Below, piece after piece: positions 35,143-42,717 of a DNA stretch of 64,000 nucleotides. The DNA comes from Vogesella fluminis (GTDB lineage Bacteria; Pseudomonadota; Gammaproteobacteria; Burkholderiales; Chromobacteriaceae). Within the stretch, counting starts at the first letter, position 1; each line of letters starts with the position of its first letter. The stretch is taken from the NCBI RefSeq assembly GCF_014652335.1, contig NZ_BMYP01000011.1, positions 1 through 64,000 of the forward strand. Direction: 5' to 3'. Below the pieces are notes generated by a model. The model searched no databases. It was not told where the DNA came from and saw nothing but the letters and a program-made list of their open reading frames with translations. The translations under genes and the position numbers were made by a program.

Positions 35143-36387
35143 ATGAATTTATTCACCTGGTCTTTCCTGCTCGCCGTGCTGCTGTCGCTGGCGCTGCGGC
35201 TCTACCTGTCGCAACGCCAGATCCACCATGTGCAGCAGCATGCGGCCGAGGTGCCGACCGCCTTCCGTGACCGTATCACGCTGCAGCAGCACCAGCTGGC
35301 CGCCGACTACTGCGTGGCGCGGCAGCGCCCCGGACAGTGGCAGTCGGTCGCCGACAGCGCGCTGCTGCTGGCGCTGACGCTGGGTGGCGGCCTGCAGTGG
35401 CTGTGGCAGCTGCTGGCCGCGTACGGCTTGGGTGGTGTGTGGCAGGGCGTGGCGCTGATCGGCGTGCTGGCGCTGCTCAGCAGCGTGCTCAGCCTGCCGT
35501 TCAGCCTGTATCGCACCTTCGTCATCGAGAAGCGCTTCGGCTTCAACCGCACCAGTTGGCCACTCTATATCGCCGACATGGCCAAGGGCGGTGCGCTGGC
35601 CGTCATCGTCGGCGCACCGCTGGTCACGCTGATCCTGTGGCTGCTGCAGGCCGCCGGCGACCGGGCGTGGCTGTGGGTGTGGTGCAGCTGGACGCTGTTC
35701 AGCCTGGCGATGCTGTGGGCGTACCCGACGCTGATCGCGCCGCGCTTCAACCGCTTCACCCCGCTGGCCGATCCGGCGCTGCGCCAGCGCATCGACAACC
35801 TGCTGGCGCGCACCGGCTTTCACAGTGACGGCGTGTTCGTGATGGATGGCTCGCGCCGCTCCAGTCACGGCAATGCCTACTTCACCGGCTTTGGCAAAAC
35901 CAAGCGCATCGTGTTCTTCGATACCCTGCTCACCCAGCTGGACGAGGGCGAGGTGGAGGCGGTGCTGGCGCACGAGCTGGGCCACTTCAAGCACGGCCAC
36001 ATCCGCCAGCGCATCGCCACCACCTTCCTGCTGTCCTTCTTCAGCCTGTACCTGCTCGGCTGGCTGCTGACGCTGCCGGCGTTCTACAGCGGACTGGGCG
36101 TTAGCGACACGGCGCCGGCGCTGGGGCTGGTGCTGTTCATGCTGGCGGCGCCGGCCTGCACCTTCCCGCTGACACCGCTGTTCAGCCAGCTGTCACGGCG
36201 TCACGAATATCAGGCCGACGACTTCGCCGCCCGCCACAGCAGCGCCAGCGAACTGGTCAGCGCACTGGTCAAGCTGTACCGTGACAATGCCAGCACACTG
36301 ACGCCGGACCCGCTACACTCGCGCTTTTACGACTCCCATCCACCGGCGAGCCTGCGCATCGCCCACCTGGAAAGACAAGCACAATGA
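35143..36387 (+). CDS. M48 family membrane zinc metallopeptidase (Ste24-like)
   Basis: A 414-aa multi-spanning membrane protease. The zinc site HELGH is at about residues 277-281 (VLAHELGHFKHGHI), with the third ligand expected in EYQADDFAARH. An N-terminal hydrophobic segment, four or more further spans and the FGKTKRIVFFDTLL block match the CAAX-prenyl-protease-like (Ste24) M48A group. In bacteria, which lack CAAX substrates, such enzymes probably cut membrane or misfolded proteins. Four-base overlap with phhB downstream. Confidence 0.88.
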   Translation: MNLFTWSFLLAVLLSLALRLYLSQRQIHHVQQHAAEVPTAFRDRITLQQHQLAADYCVARQRPGQWQSVADSALLLALTLGGGLQWLWQLLAAYGLGGVWQGVALIGVLALLSSVLSLPFSLYRTFVIEKRFGFNRTSWPLYIADMAKGGALAVIVGAPLVTLILWLLQAAGDRAWLWVWCSWTLFSLAMLWAYPTLIAPRFNRFTPLADPALRQRIDNLLARTGFHSDGVFVMDGSRRSSHGNAYFTGFGKTKRIVFFDTLLTQLDEGEVEAVLAHELGHFKHGHIRQRIATTFLLSFFSLYLLGWLLTLPAFYSGLGVSDTAPALGLVLFMLAAPACTFPLTPLFSQLSRRHEYQADDFAARHSSASELVSALVKLYRDNASTLTPDPLHSRFYDSHPPASLRIAHLERQAQ

Positions 36388-36710
36388 ATCTGCAACACAT
36401 GCACTGCGAGGCCCGGCACAGCCTGCATACCCTCAGCGAACAGACCCGCGCCGAGCTGCTGGCCCACCTCGACGGCTGGGCGGTAGAGGGCATCGAGCTG
36501 GTCAAGACCTTCCGCTTCGACGACTACTACCGCACCATGGCCTTCGTCAACGCGCTGGCCTTCATCGCCCACCAGCAGGATCACCATCCCGACCTGTCGG
36601 TGCACTACAACCGCACCGTGGTCCGCTTCAGCACCCACGACGCCGGCGGCCTAACCCTCAACGATTTCATCTGCGCCGCCAAAACCGAAGCACTGGCGGC
36701 CGGCAAATGA
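36384..36710 (+). CDS. phhB: pterin-4-alpha-carbinolamine dehydratase
   Basis: A 108-aa protein that dehydrates 4a-hydroxytetrahydrobiopterin after aromatic hydroxylation. The family pattern is clear: a Trp-containing strand (GWAVEGIELVKTFRFDDYYRTMAFVNALAF) and the active-site HHPDLSVHYN. No phenylalanine hydroxylase is in the window. The frame overlaps both neighbours by four bases (M48 protease before, rsgA after), so the three form one unit. Confidence 0.92.
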   Translation: MNLQHMHCEARHSLHTLSEQTRAELLAHLDGWAVEGIELVKTFRFDDYYRTMAFVNALAFIAHQQDHHPDLSVHYNRTVVRFSTHDAGGLTLNDFICAAKTEALAAGK

Positions 36711-37573
36711 AGCAGCAAGGCCAGATCATCCGCAGTTACGGCCGCCGTTTCATCGTCGAGAGCGACAGCCGGCAATTTGATTGCACCACCCGCGGCAAGC
36801 GCGTCGATTACGCCTGTGGCGACCACGTCGAGCTGTCCATCATCAACGACGAACAGGCGGTGATCGAGCAGGCCTGCGAACGCAAGAGCCTGCTCTACCG
36901 CCAGGACGACTGGCGCACCAAGCTGATTGCGGCCAACGTCACGCGCATCGTGTTCGTCACCGCCGCGGTGCCAACACCCAGCGAGGAACTGCTCAACCGC
37001 TGCCTGCTGGCCGCCGAGGCCGCCGACATCGAGCCTATCATCCTCGTCAACAAGTGTGACCTGCCGGAAACCGCCGGCTGGCTGGCCAAGCTGCAGCCGT
37101 ACCGCGAACTGGGCTACACCCTGGTCACCGTCAGCGCCCTGCACGACATCAACGAGCTGCTGCCGCTGGTCAAGGGCCAGACCTCGGTTTTTGTCGGACA
37201 GTCCGGCATGGGCAAATCGACACTGACCAACGCGCTGCTGCCAGCCGCCGAGGCGCGCGTCGGCGATATTTCCACCGCGCTGGACGCCGGCCGCCACACC
37301 ACCACCCACGCCGCGCTCTACCATCTGGATGACGACAGCCACCTCATCGACTCGCCCGGCCTGCAGGAATTCGGCCTCAGCCACCTGGCTGCCACCGAGC
37401 TGGCCGGCCTGTTCCCGGAAATGCGCCCCTATGTCGGCCACTGCCGCTTCCACAATTGCACCCACCGCGCCGAGCCCAATTGCGCGATCAAGAGCGCCTG
37501 TGATGAAGGCCGCATCCGCCCGGCCAGGCTGGCTCTGCTGCAGAAACTGACGAATCAGCTTCTTAATGCGTAA
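36707..37573 (+). CDS. rsgA: ribosome small subunit-dependent GTPase A
   Basis: A 288-aa circularly permuted GTPase that acts late in 30S subunit maturation. An N-terminal OB-fold (GRRFIVESDSRQFDCTTRGKR) precedes the G domain, whose motifs appear in the permuted order G4 (VNKCD), G1 (GQSGMGKST), G3 (DSPGLQEFGL). A C-terminal zinc site follows (CRFHNCTHRAEPNCAI). All are intact. Confidence 0.95.
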   Translation: MKQQGQIIRSYGRRFIVESDSRQFDCTTRGKRVDYACGDHVELSIINDEQAVIEQACERKSLLYRQDDWRTKLIAANVTRIVFVTAAVPTPSEELLNRCLLAAEAADIEPIILVNKCDLPETAGWLAKLQPYRELGYTLVTVSALHDINELLPLVKGQTSVFVGQSGMGKSTLTNALLPAAEARVGDISTALDAGRHTTTHAALYHLDDDSHLIDSPGLQEFGLSHLAATELAGLFPEMRPYVGHCRFHNCTHRAEPNCAIKSACDEGRIRPARLALLQKLTNQLLNA

Positions 37574-37600
37574 GGAATAAAATTTTCACATAACAAGCCG

Positions 37601-37629
37601 TTTACATTTTCTGGTGATGACCCTAATCT
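37601..37629 (+). promoter_or_regulatory. sigma-70 promoter of phaB
   Basis: -35 TTTACA (37601-37606), 17-bp spacer, -10 TAATCT (37624-37629), 70 bp before the start codon. Confidence 0.65.
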
Positions 37630-37699
37630 GTCACAAAACGACAACAAGGGGGCGCTAGCATCCCCCTCCATTCCGACAAAAAGACAAGGAGTCAGCATC

Positions 37700-38437
37700 A
37701 TGAATAAGCGAATCGCACTGGTTACCGGGGGCATGGGCGGCATCGGCACCGCCATCTGCAAGGCGCTGGCCGACAGCGGCCACATCGTGGCCACCACCTA
37801 CAGCAAGCCGGGCAAGGAACAAGCCTGGTTGGCGGACATGAAGGAACAGGGTTACGACTTCCACGCCTTCCAGTGCGATGTCAGCGATTTCGACTCGTGC
37901 CAGCAGGCGGTGGCCGCCATCACCGAAAAACTTGGCCCGGTGGACGTACTGGTCAACAACGCCGGCATCACCCGCGACGCCAGCTTCCGCAAGCTGGGCA
38001 AGGCCGACTGGGACGCGGTGATCAGCACCAACCTCGATTCCGTGTTCAACGTGTGCAAGCCGGTGGTGGAATCGATGCTGGAGCGCGGTTTCGGTCGCGT
38101 GATCAACATCTCGTCGATCAACGGCCAGAAAGGCCAGTTCGGCCAGACCAACTACTCTGCCGCCAAGGCCGGCATGCACGGCTTCACCATGGCGCTGGCA
38201 CAGGAAGTGGCGCGCAAGGGCGTGACCGTCAACACCATCAGCCCGGGTTACATCGGCACCGACATGGTGATGGCGGTACCGGAAGACGTGCGCAACAAGA
38301 TCATCGCGCAGATCCCGGTCGGCCGGCTGGGCCAGCCGGAAGAAGTTGCCGGTCTGGTCAGCTACCTGGCCTCCGATCTGGCCGGTTTCATGACCGGTGC
38401 CGACTTCACCATCAACGGCGGCCAGCACATGATGTAA
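37700..38437 (+). CDS. phaB: acetoacetyl-CoA reductase
   Basis: A 245-aa short-chain dehydrogenase making (R)-3-hydroxybutyryl-CoA for polyhydroxybutyrate. NADP-binding GGMGGIGTAICKAL, NNAGITRD, and the catalytic Ser/Tyr/Lys (ISSINGQKGQFGQTNYSAAKAG) are present. The C-terminal FTINGGQHM is characteristic of PhaB rather than FabG. An AAGGAG site (37687-37692) lies upstream of ATG 37700. It has its own promoter and terminator; phaA and phaC are not in the window. Confidence 0.93.
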   Translation: MNKRIALVTGGMGGIGTAICKALADSGHIVATTYSKPGKEQAWLADMKEQGYDFHAFQCDVSDFDSCQQAVAAITEKLGPVDVLVNNAGITRDASFRKLGKADWDAVISTNLDSVFNVCKPVVESMLERGFGRVINISSINGQKGQFGQTNYSAAKAGMHGFTMALAQEVARKGVTVNTISPGYIGTDMVMAVPEDVRNKIIAQIPVGRLGQPEEVAGLVSYLASDLAGFMTGADFTINGGQHMM

Positions 38438-38449
38438 GCACGCACGCCG

Positions 38450-38462
38450 CAAGGTTGGCCGC
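38450..38462 (-). repeat. DUS-like 13-mer between phaB and its terminator
   Basis: Exact copy on the minus strand, 12 bp after the phaB stop and just before the terminator stem. Confidence 0.8.
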
Positions 38463-38466
38463 ACGC

Positions 38467-38495
38467 AAAAAGCCGGGATACCTTCCCGGCTTTTT
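38467..38495 (+). terminator. rho-independent terminator of phaB
   Basis: AAAAAGCCGGGA (38467-38478) pairs with TCCCGGCTTTTT (38484-38495), 5-nt loop. Confidence 0.9.
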
Positions 38496-38537
38496 GCTAT
38501 GCTGCTCTCCCCTTTTTCACACTGATGGAGTCCTGCC

Positions 38538-39038
38538 ATGGCAGAACAGCTGCTGATCGCCGAAGGCTCGCGCGAGGCGCAATACCAGGCCCTGTTGCCG
38601 CAGGTGCTGGCACTGATCGAATCCGAGAGCGACATCATCGCCGCCATGGCCAACTGCAGCGCCGCGATCCAGCAGACCTTCAACTGGCTGTGGACCGGCT
38701 TTTATCTGGTCAAGGGCGAGCAGCTGGTGCTGGGGCCGTTCCAGGGCCCGATCGCCTGCACCCGCATTCCGAAAGGCCGCGGCGTGTGCGGCAGCGCCTG
38801 GGCGCAGGCGCAGACGCTGATCGTGCCGGACGTGGACGCCTTCCCCGGCCACATCGCCTGCTCGTCGGCGGCACGCTCCGAGATCGTGCTGCCAGTGTGT
38901 GATGCCGCCGGTACGGTGCTGGCGGTGCTGGACATCGACGCCAGCGAACTGGCGCAGTTCAGCGAGCTTGACCAGCGCTACCTGGCGCCGGTGTGCGCAG
39001 CGCTGGGCAAGCTGTTCGGCCAGCCGGCAAGCATCTGA
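38538..39038 (+). CDS. msrC: free methionine-(R)-sulfoxide reductase
   Basis: A 166-aa GAF-fold enzyme that reduces free Met-R-SO. The three redox cysteines are in place: Cys74 (IACTRIPKG), Cys84 (GVCGSAW) and Cys108 (HIACSSAARSEIVLP), the last in the family signature. Start ATG 38538 follows a GGAG site. It is a single gene between the phaB terminator and the convergent sensor-kinase gene. Confidence 0.93.
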   Translation: MAEQLLIAEGSREAQYQALLPQVLALIESESDIIAAMANCSAAIQQTFNWLWTGFYLVKGEQLVLGPFQGPIACTRIPKGRGVCGSAWAQAQTLIVPDVDAFPGHIACSSAARSEIVLPVCDAAGTVLAVLDIDASELAQFSELDQRYLAPVCAALGKLFGQPASI

Positions 39039-39050
39039 CCCACCCGGCAC

Positions 39051-41111
39051 CTACAGCACAGCCAGCCCTGCCGCAGCCAGTGCCGGCTCGCACGGCAGCC
39101 ACACACTGAACACCGCGCCACCCTGCGACTGATTGGCAGCCTCGATCACGCCGCCACTACGCTCCGCCAGCCCCTGGCACACCCACAGCCCGAGGCCGGT
39201 CCCGTCGTGCTTGCTGGTGAAGAACGGATCGAACAGCCGCGCCATGTCGGCCTCGGCGATGCCGTTGCCGTTGTCGGCCACGCTCAGGCGCAGGCCGGGA
39301 CGGCCGTCGCTGCCGGGGGCGTCGTGCGCCGACAGCGTCAGCACCCCGCCCTGCGGCATCGCCTGGATCGCGTTCAGGATCAGGTTGATCAGGATCTGCT
39401 GCAGCTCGAAACGGTTGGCCAGCAGCGTGGCGCTGCTGTGCCACTGTTTCACCACCGCGATATTGCCGCGGTTCATCTGGTAGCCGACCAGCAACAGGCT
39501 GTCCTGAAATACCTCCCGCGGCTGCACCTGCTGCAGGTCGCCGGCATACTCGCTCGGCCGCGCGTACTGCAAGAGCTTGGCCACGATCAGCCTGATGCGC
39601 TGCACCTGTTCGCGCATCAGGCGGATTTCCGGCAGTACCGGCGCCGCCGCCTCGCCCAGCAGCTCCTGCATCAGCTCCAGATTGCCCTGGATCACCGCCA
39701 CCGGATTGTTGATCTCGTGTGCGGTGCCGGCCGCCAGCTGGCCGATGGCGGCCAGTTTTTCCGACTTGAACAGCTGCTGCTGCGCGCTGAGCAGGGTGTG
39801 GTTGGCCGCCGCCAGCTCGCGCGTGCGCTCCGCCACCTTGCCGTCCAGCTCGCCGGCCCAGCGCAGCATGGCCTGGTTCTGCGCCTCCAGCCGCGCCAGC
39901 AGCGCGTCGAAATGCGCGGCCAGCAAGGCCAGCTCGTCCTGCTGCGGCAAGGTGCCGACGCGGGCATCCAGCCGGCCGGCAGCCACTTCGCTCATGGTCT
40001 GGCGCAGGCGCTCCACCGGGCCGATCACCGAGCGTGCAAAACGCCAGCTCACCCACGCCGCCGCCGCCATGGTGATGGCGAACAGCACGAACAGCACCGC
40101 CAGCGCCATCCACTTGGCCAGCACGAACGGCTGCTCCAGAAACCCGACATACAGCATGCCAATACGTTGGCCGCGGCTGTCGCGCAGCGGCTGGTAGCCG
40201 GAGACATACCAGTCGCTGACCACCCGCGCCCGGTTCAGCCACGCCTGACCACGGCCCAGCACCTGCGCCGACACCTCCTGCGACACGCGGCTACCGATTA
40301 CCCGTCCGCCGCGCGGCTGAGTCACCGTGGTGGCGATGCGGGTGTCGTCAAGGAATAGTGTGGCCGAACCGCGGCTGCTGGCCGGCAGCGAACCCTGCGG
40401 GTACACCAGCCGGCGGATACGATCGATGAACTCGAGATTGCGGTTCAGCAATACGCCGCCGACCAGCACCAGCGGCCGCCCCGGCACCCTGGCCGCGGCA
40501 TGCAGCAACAGGCCGTTGTCACTGACACGACGCCCGCTCGGCCGCGCGCCGGGCGTCGCCAGCAGCACGATGTGTGAGCGGGTGCGCAACGACGGCGACA
40601 GCGCGGCCAGCTGCGCCGGGCTGAACACGTCCAGCATGGTGCGCTGCGTGCCGCCGCTGGCGGCCAGTGCCACCGACGGCTGCGGATAGCGCAGGCCCAG
40701 GCTGGCCGGCAGCGAAGCCGCCACTACCCGCTGGTGCGCATCCAGCAACAGCAGATAGTCCAGCCCCAGGCTGCGCGCCCGCTCGCGCAACAGCACATCG
40801 GAGGAGCGGGCGCGCGGCTGGCGGCGGGCATCGGCCAAGGCCTCGGAACTGGCCAGCGCCTCGATGCTGCGGCCAACGTCGTTCTGCACCCGCTCGAAAT
40901 AGGTAGCCGCCACCGCCAGATCGCTGCGCACCTTGAACACCAGCAACTCCTCGAATGCCGCCCCGCCCCAGCCGGCCAGCAACAGCAGCAGCACCGGAAA
41001 GCCGACCGCCAGCGGCAGCAGCGCCAGGGTGACGAAGCGAGTGCGTACCGAACGGTTCAGCGGCTGCAGCAGGCGCCGCCACAGGCCGGCTACTCGCCCC
41101 AGGACAGGCAT
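39051..41111 (-). CDS. membrane sensor histidine kinase, partner of the sigma-54 activator
   Basis: A 686-aa kinase. Transmembrane helices lie at about residues 25-50 and 330-356, enclosing a ~280-residue periplasmic sensor region of double-Cache type. A HAMP domain follows (IGPVERLRQTMSEVAAGRL), then a coiled-coil, the HisKA box with His465 (AAGTAHEINNPVAVIQG) and an HATPase with complete N, G1 and G2 boxes (LILNAIQAM, VADNGNGI, GTGLGLWV). The signal is unknown. It overlaps its response-regulator gene by 22 bp and both face away from the formate dehydrogenase operon, so formate or a related small acid is an attractive guess for the ligand. Confidence 0.87.
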   Translation of the reverse strand: MPVLGRVAGLWRRLLQPLNRSVRTRFVTLALLPLAVGFPVLLLLLAGWGGAAFEELLVFKVRSDLAVAATYFERVQNDVGRSIEALASSEALADARRQPRARSSDVLLRERARSLGLDYLLLLDAHQRVVAASLPASLGLRYPQPSVALAASGGTQRTMLDVFSPAQLAALSPSLRTRSHIVLLATPGARPSGRRVSDNGLLLHAAARVPGRPLVLVGGVLLNRNLEFIDRIRRLVYPQGSLPASSRGSATLFLDDTRIATTVTQPRGGRVIGSRVSQEVSAQVLGRGQAWLNRARVVSDWYVSGYQPLRDSRGQRIGMLYVGFLEQPFVLAKWMALAVLFVLFAITMAAAAWVSWRFARSVIGPVERLRQTMSEVAAGRLDARVGTLPQQDELALLAAHFDALLARLEAQNQAMLRWAGELDGKVAERTRELAAANHTLLSAQQQLFKSEKLAAIGQLAAGTAHEINNPVAVIQGNLELMQELLGEAAAPVLPEIRLMREQVQRIRLIVAKLLQYARPSEYAGDLQQVQPREVFQDSLLLVGYQMNRGNIAVVKQWHSSATLLANRFELQQILINLILNAIQAMPQGGVLTLSAHDAPGSDGRPGLRLSVADNGNGIAEADMARLFDPFFTSKHDGTGLGLWVCQGLAERSGGVIEAANQSQGGAVFSVWLPCEPALAAAGLAVL

Positions 41112-42496
41112 TTGCGCTCCAGCGTCTTGCGGGAAATGCCGAGCCGGCGCGCCGCCTCCGACTTGTTGCCGGCACAGGCGGCCAGCACCGCGCGAATATG
41201 ACGGGTTTCGACCTGACTCAGGCTCTCTTCCGCCGGCGCCACCCCGACCAACGGCTCACCGGCGGCCGGCGGCAGCCGCGTCGCCGGCAGGTCCTGCGGC
41301 AGATAGCCAAGAATCAGCGAGCGTTCGATCAGGTTTTTCAGCTCGCGTATATTGCCCGGCCAGTCGTAGGCGGCCATCGCTGCCAGCAGCGCCGGCTCCA
41401 CCTCCACCGGCGCCACCCCCAGCGCCGGGCTGAGCAGATCCATAAAGTGCGCCACCAGCTCCGGCAGGTCCTCGGTGCGCTCGCGCAGCGGCGGCAGCGC
41501 CAGCTCCAGCACCTGCAAGCGGTAGTACAGGTCGGCACGGAAGCGGCCGGCGGCGACCTCGTCCGCCAGCGGCTTGTTGCTGGCGGCGATCACCCGCACG
41601 TCGACCTTGATTTCCTGCTCCGAGCCGACCGGGCGGATGCTGCGTTCCTCCAGTACCCGCAGCAGCTTGGCCTGGATCGCCAGCGGCAGCTCGGCCACCT
41701 CGTCCAGGAACAACGTGCCGCCGCGCGCGTAGTAGAACAGCCCGTCGCGGCTGGCGGCGGCGCCGGTATAGGCGCCCTTCAGATGGCCGAACAGCTCGCT
41801 CTCGATCAGCTCCTGCGTGATCGCCGCGCAGTTGACCGGCACGAAGCTGGCGTCGGCGCGCGGGCTGAGCTGGTGCAGCGCGCGCGCCACCACCTCCTTG
41901 CCGGTGCCGGATTCGCCCTGTATCAGCACCGTCGACGGCATCGGCGCGAAGCGCTGCAGCAGGCCGCGCAGCCCGGCGATCGCCGCCGAGTGCCCGATCA
42001 GGCCATCGCGGCTGACCTTGCTGCGACTGGCGTGCGATGCCACCTCGCGGCGCAGCACCCAGTTTTCCGCCTCCAGCCGCGCGCGCTCGAAGGCGCGACG
42101 GGCGGCGTTGATCAGCTGTGCCAGCGAGAACGGCTTGAGCAGGAAATCCGACGCGCCGGCGCGCAGCGCGTCGATGGCGGTTTCCACGTCGGCAAACGCG
42201 GTCATCAGGATCACTTCGCTGTTGACGCCGCGCTCGCGCAACTGTTTCAGCCAGTTGACGCCGGACATGCCCGGCAGCGAGATGTCGAGCACGATCAGGT
42301 CGAAGCGCTGCTGCGCCACCAGCGGCTCGGCCGCTTCCACGCTGCCGGCGGTGTGCACGCTGCCGCAGCGCGACTCCAGCGCCCGCTTGATGAAATTGAC
42401 CATGCCCGGCTCGTCATCGACCACCAGCACGCTGTAGCTGTCCCACTGCCTGGCCGCCGCATTTTTGCTTGCGGCCAACGTTTCGTCTTGCTGCAA
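41090..42496 (-). CDS. NtrC-family sigma-54-dependent response regulator
   Basis: A protein of about 468 aa. The receiver domain (from VLVVDDEP) has its phospho-Asp in LIVLDISLPGMSG. The AAA+ domain has Walker A GESGTGKE, the sigma-54-contacting loop GAYTGA (a tolerated variant of GAFTGA) and Walker B GTLFLDEV. A Fis-type helix-turn-helix ends the protein (NKSEAARRLGISRKTLERK). Start: ATG 42586 is first in frame but has no ribosome-binding site; TTG 42496 follows AGGGG at good spacing and is preferred here. Its likely target is the sigma-54 promoter 140 bp away that drives the divergent formate dehydrogenase operon. Confidence 0.87.
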   Translation of the reverse strand: MQQDETLAASKNAAARQWDSYSVLVVDDEPGMVNFIKRALESRCGSVHTAGSVEAAEPLVAQQRFDLIVLDISLPGMSGVNWLKQLRERGVNSEVILMTAFADVETAIDALRAGASDFLLKPFSLAQLINAARRAFERARLEAENWVLRREVASHASRSKVSRDGLIGHSAAIAGLRGLLQRFAPMPSTVLIQGESGTGKEVVARALHQLSPRADASFVPVNCAAITQELIESELFGHLKGAYTGAAASRDGLFYYARGGTLFLDEVAELPLAIQAKLLRVLEERSIRPVGSEQEIKVDVRVIAASNKPLADEVAAGRFRADLYYRLQVLELALPPLRERTEDLPELVAHFMDLLSPALGVAPVEVEPALLAAMAAYDWPGNIRELKNLIERSLILGYLPQDLPATRLPPAAGEPLVGVAPAEESLSQVETRHIRAVLAACAGNKSEAARRLGISRKTLERKCLSWGE

Positions 42497-42638
42497 AAGC
42501 TTGTTCCCCTCATGGACAAATTGACCCAGCCCGCGCAGCGGCGTTGCGACTATTTGTCCGTTCAAGCCGGGCCTGATGACCGGCATTCATGACGCAAGTG
42601 ACTGTTTATTCTGGGTTTTGACAAAAGCCCTACCACGG

Positions 42639-42654
42639 GCACGGCAAATGCTAT
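42639..42654 (+). promoter_or_regulatory. sigma-54 (-24/-12) promoter of the formate dehydrogenase operon
   Basis: GGG-CACG-GCAA-ATGCT: the invariant GG (42640-42641) and GC (42652-42653) are separated by exactly 10 bases, and CACG and TGC match the consensus TGGCACG-N4-TTGC. The start is expected near 42665. The adjacent gene encodes a sigma-54 activator. A near-dyad (GGGTTTTG...CAAAAGCCC, 42615-42632) lies just upstream. Confidence 0.7.
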
Positions 42655-42717
42655 GCCAAGACTATTGCGCGGGCTCGCCCGCGTCAAACGCGACAACCCA
42701 AAAACAAGAGGAGAGCC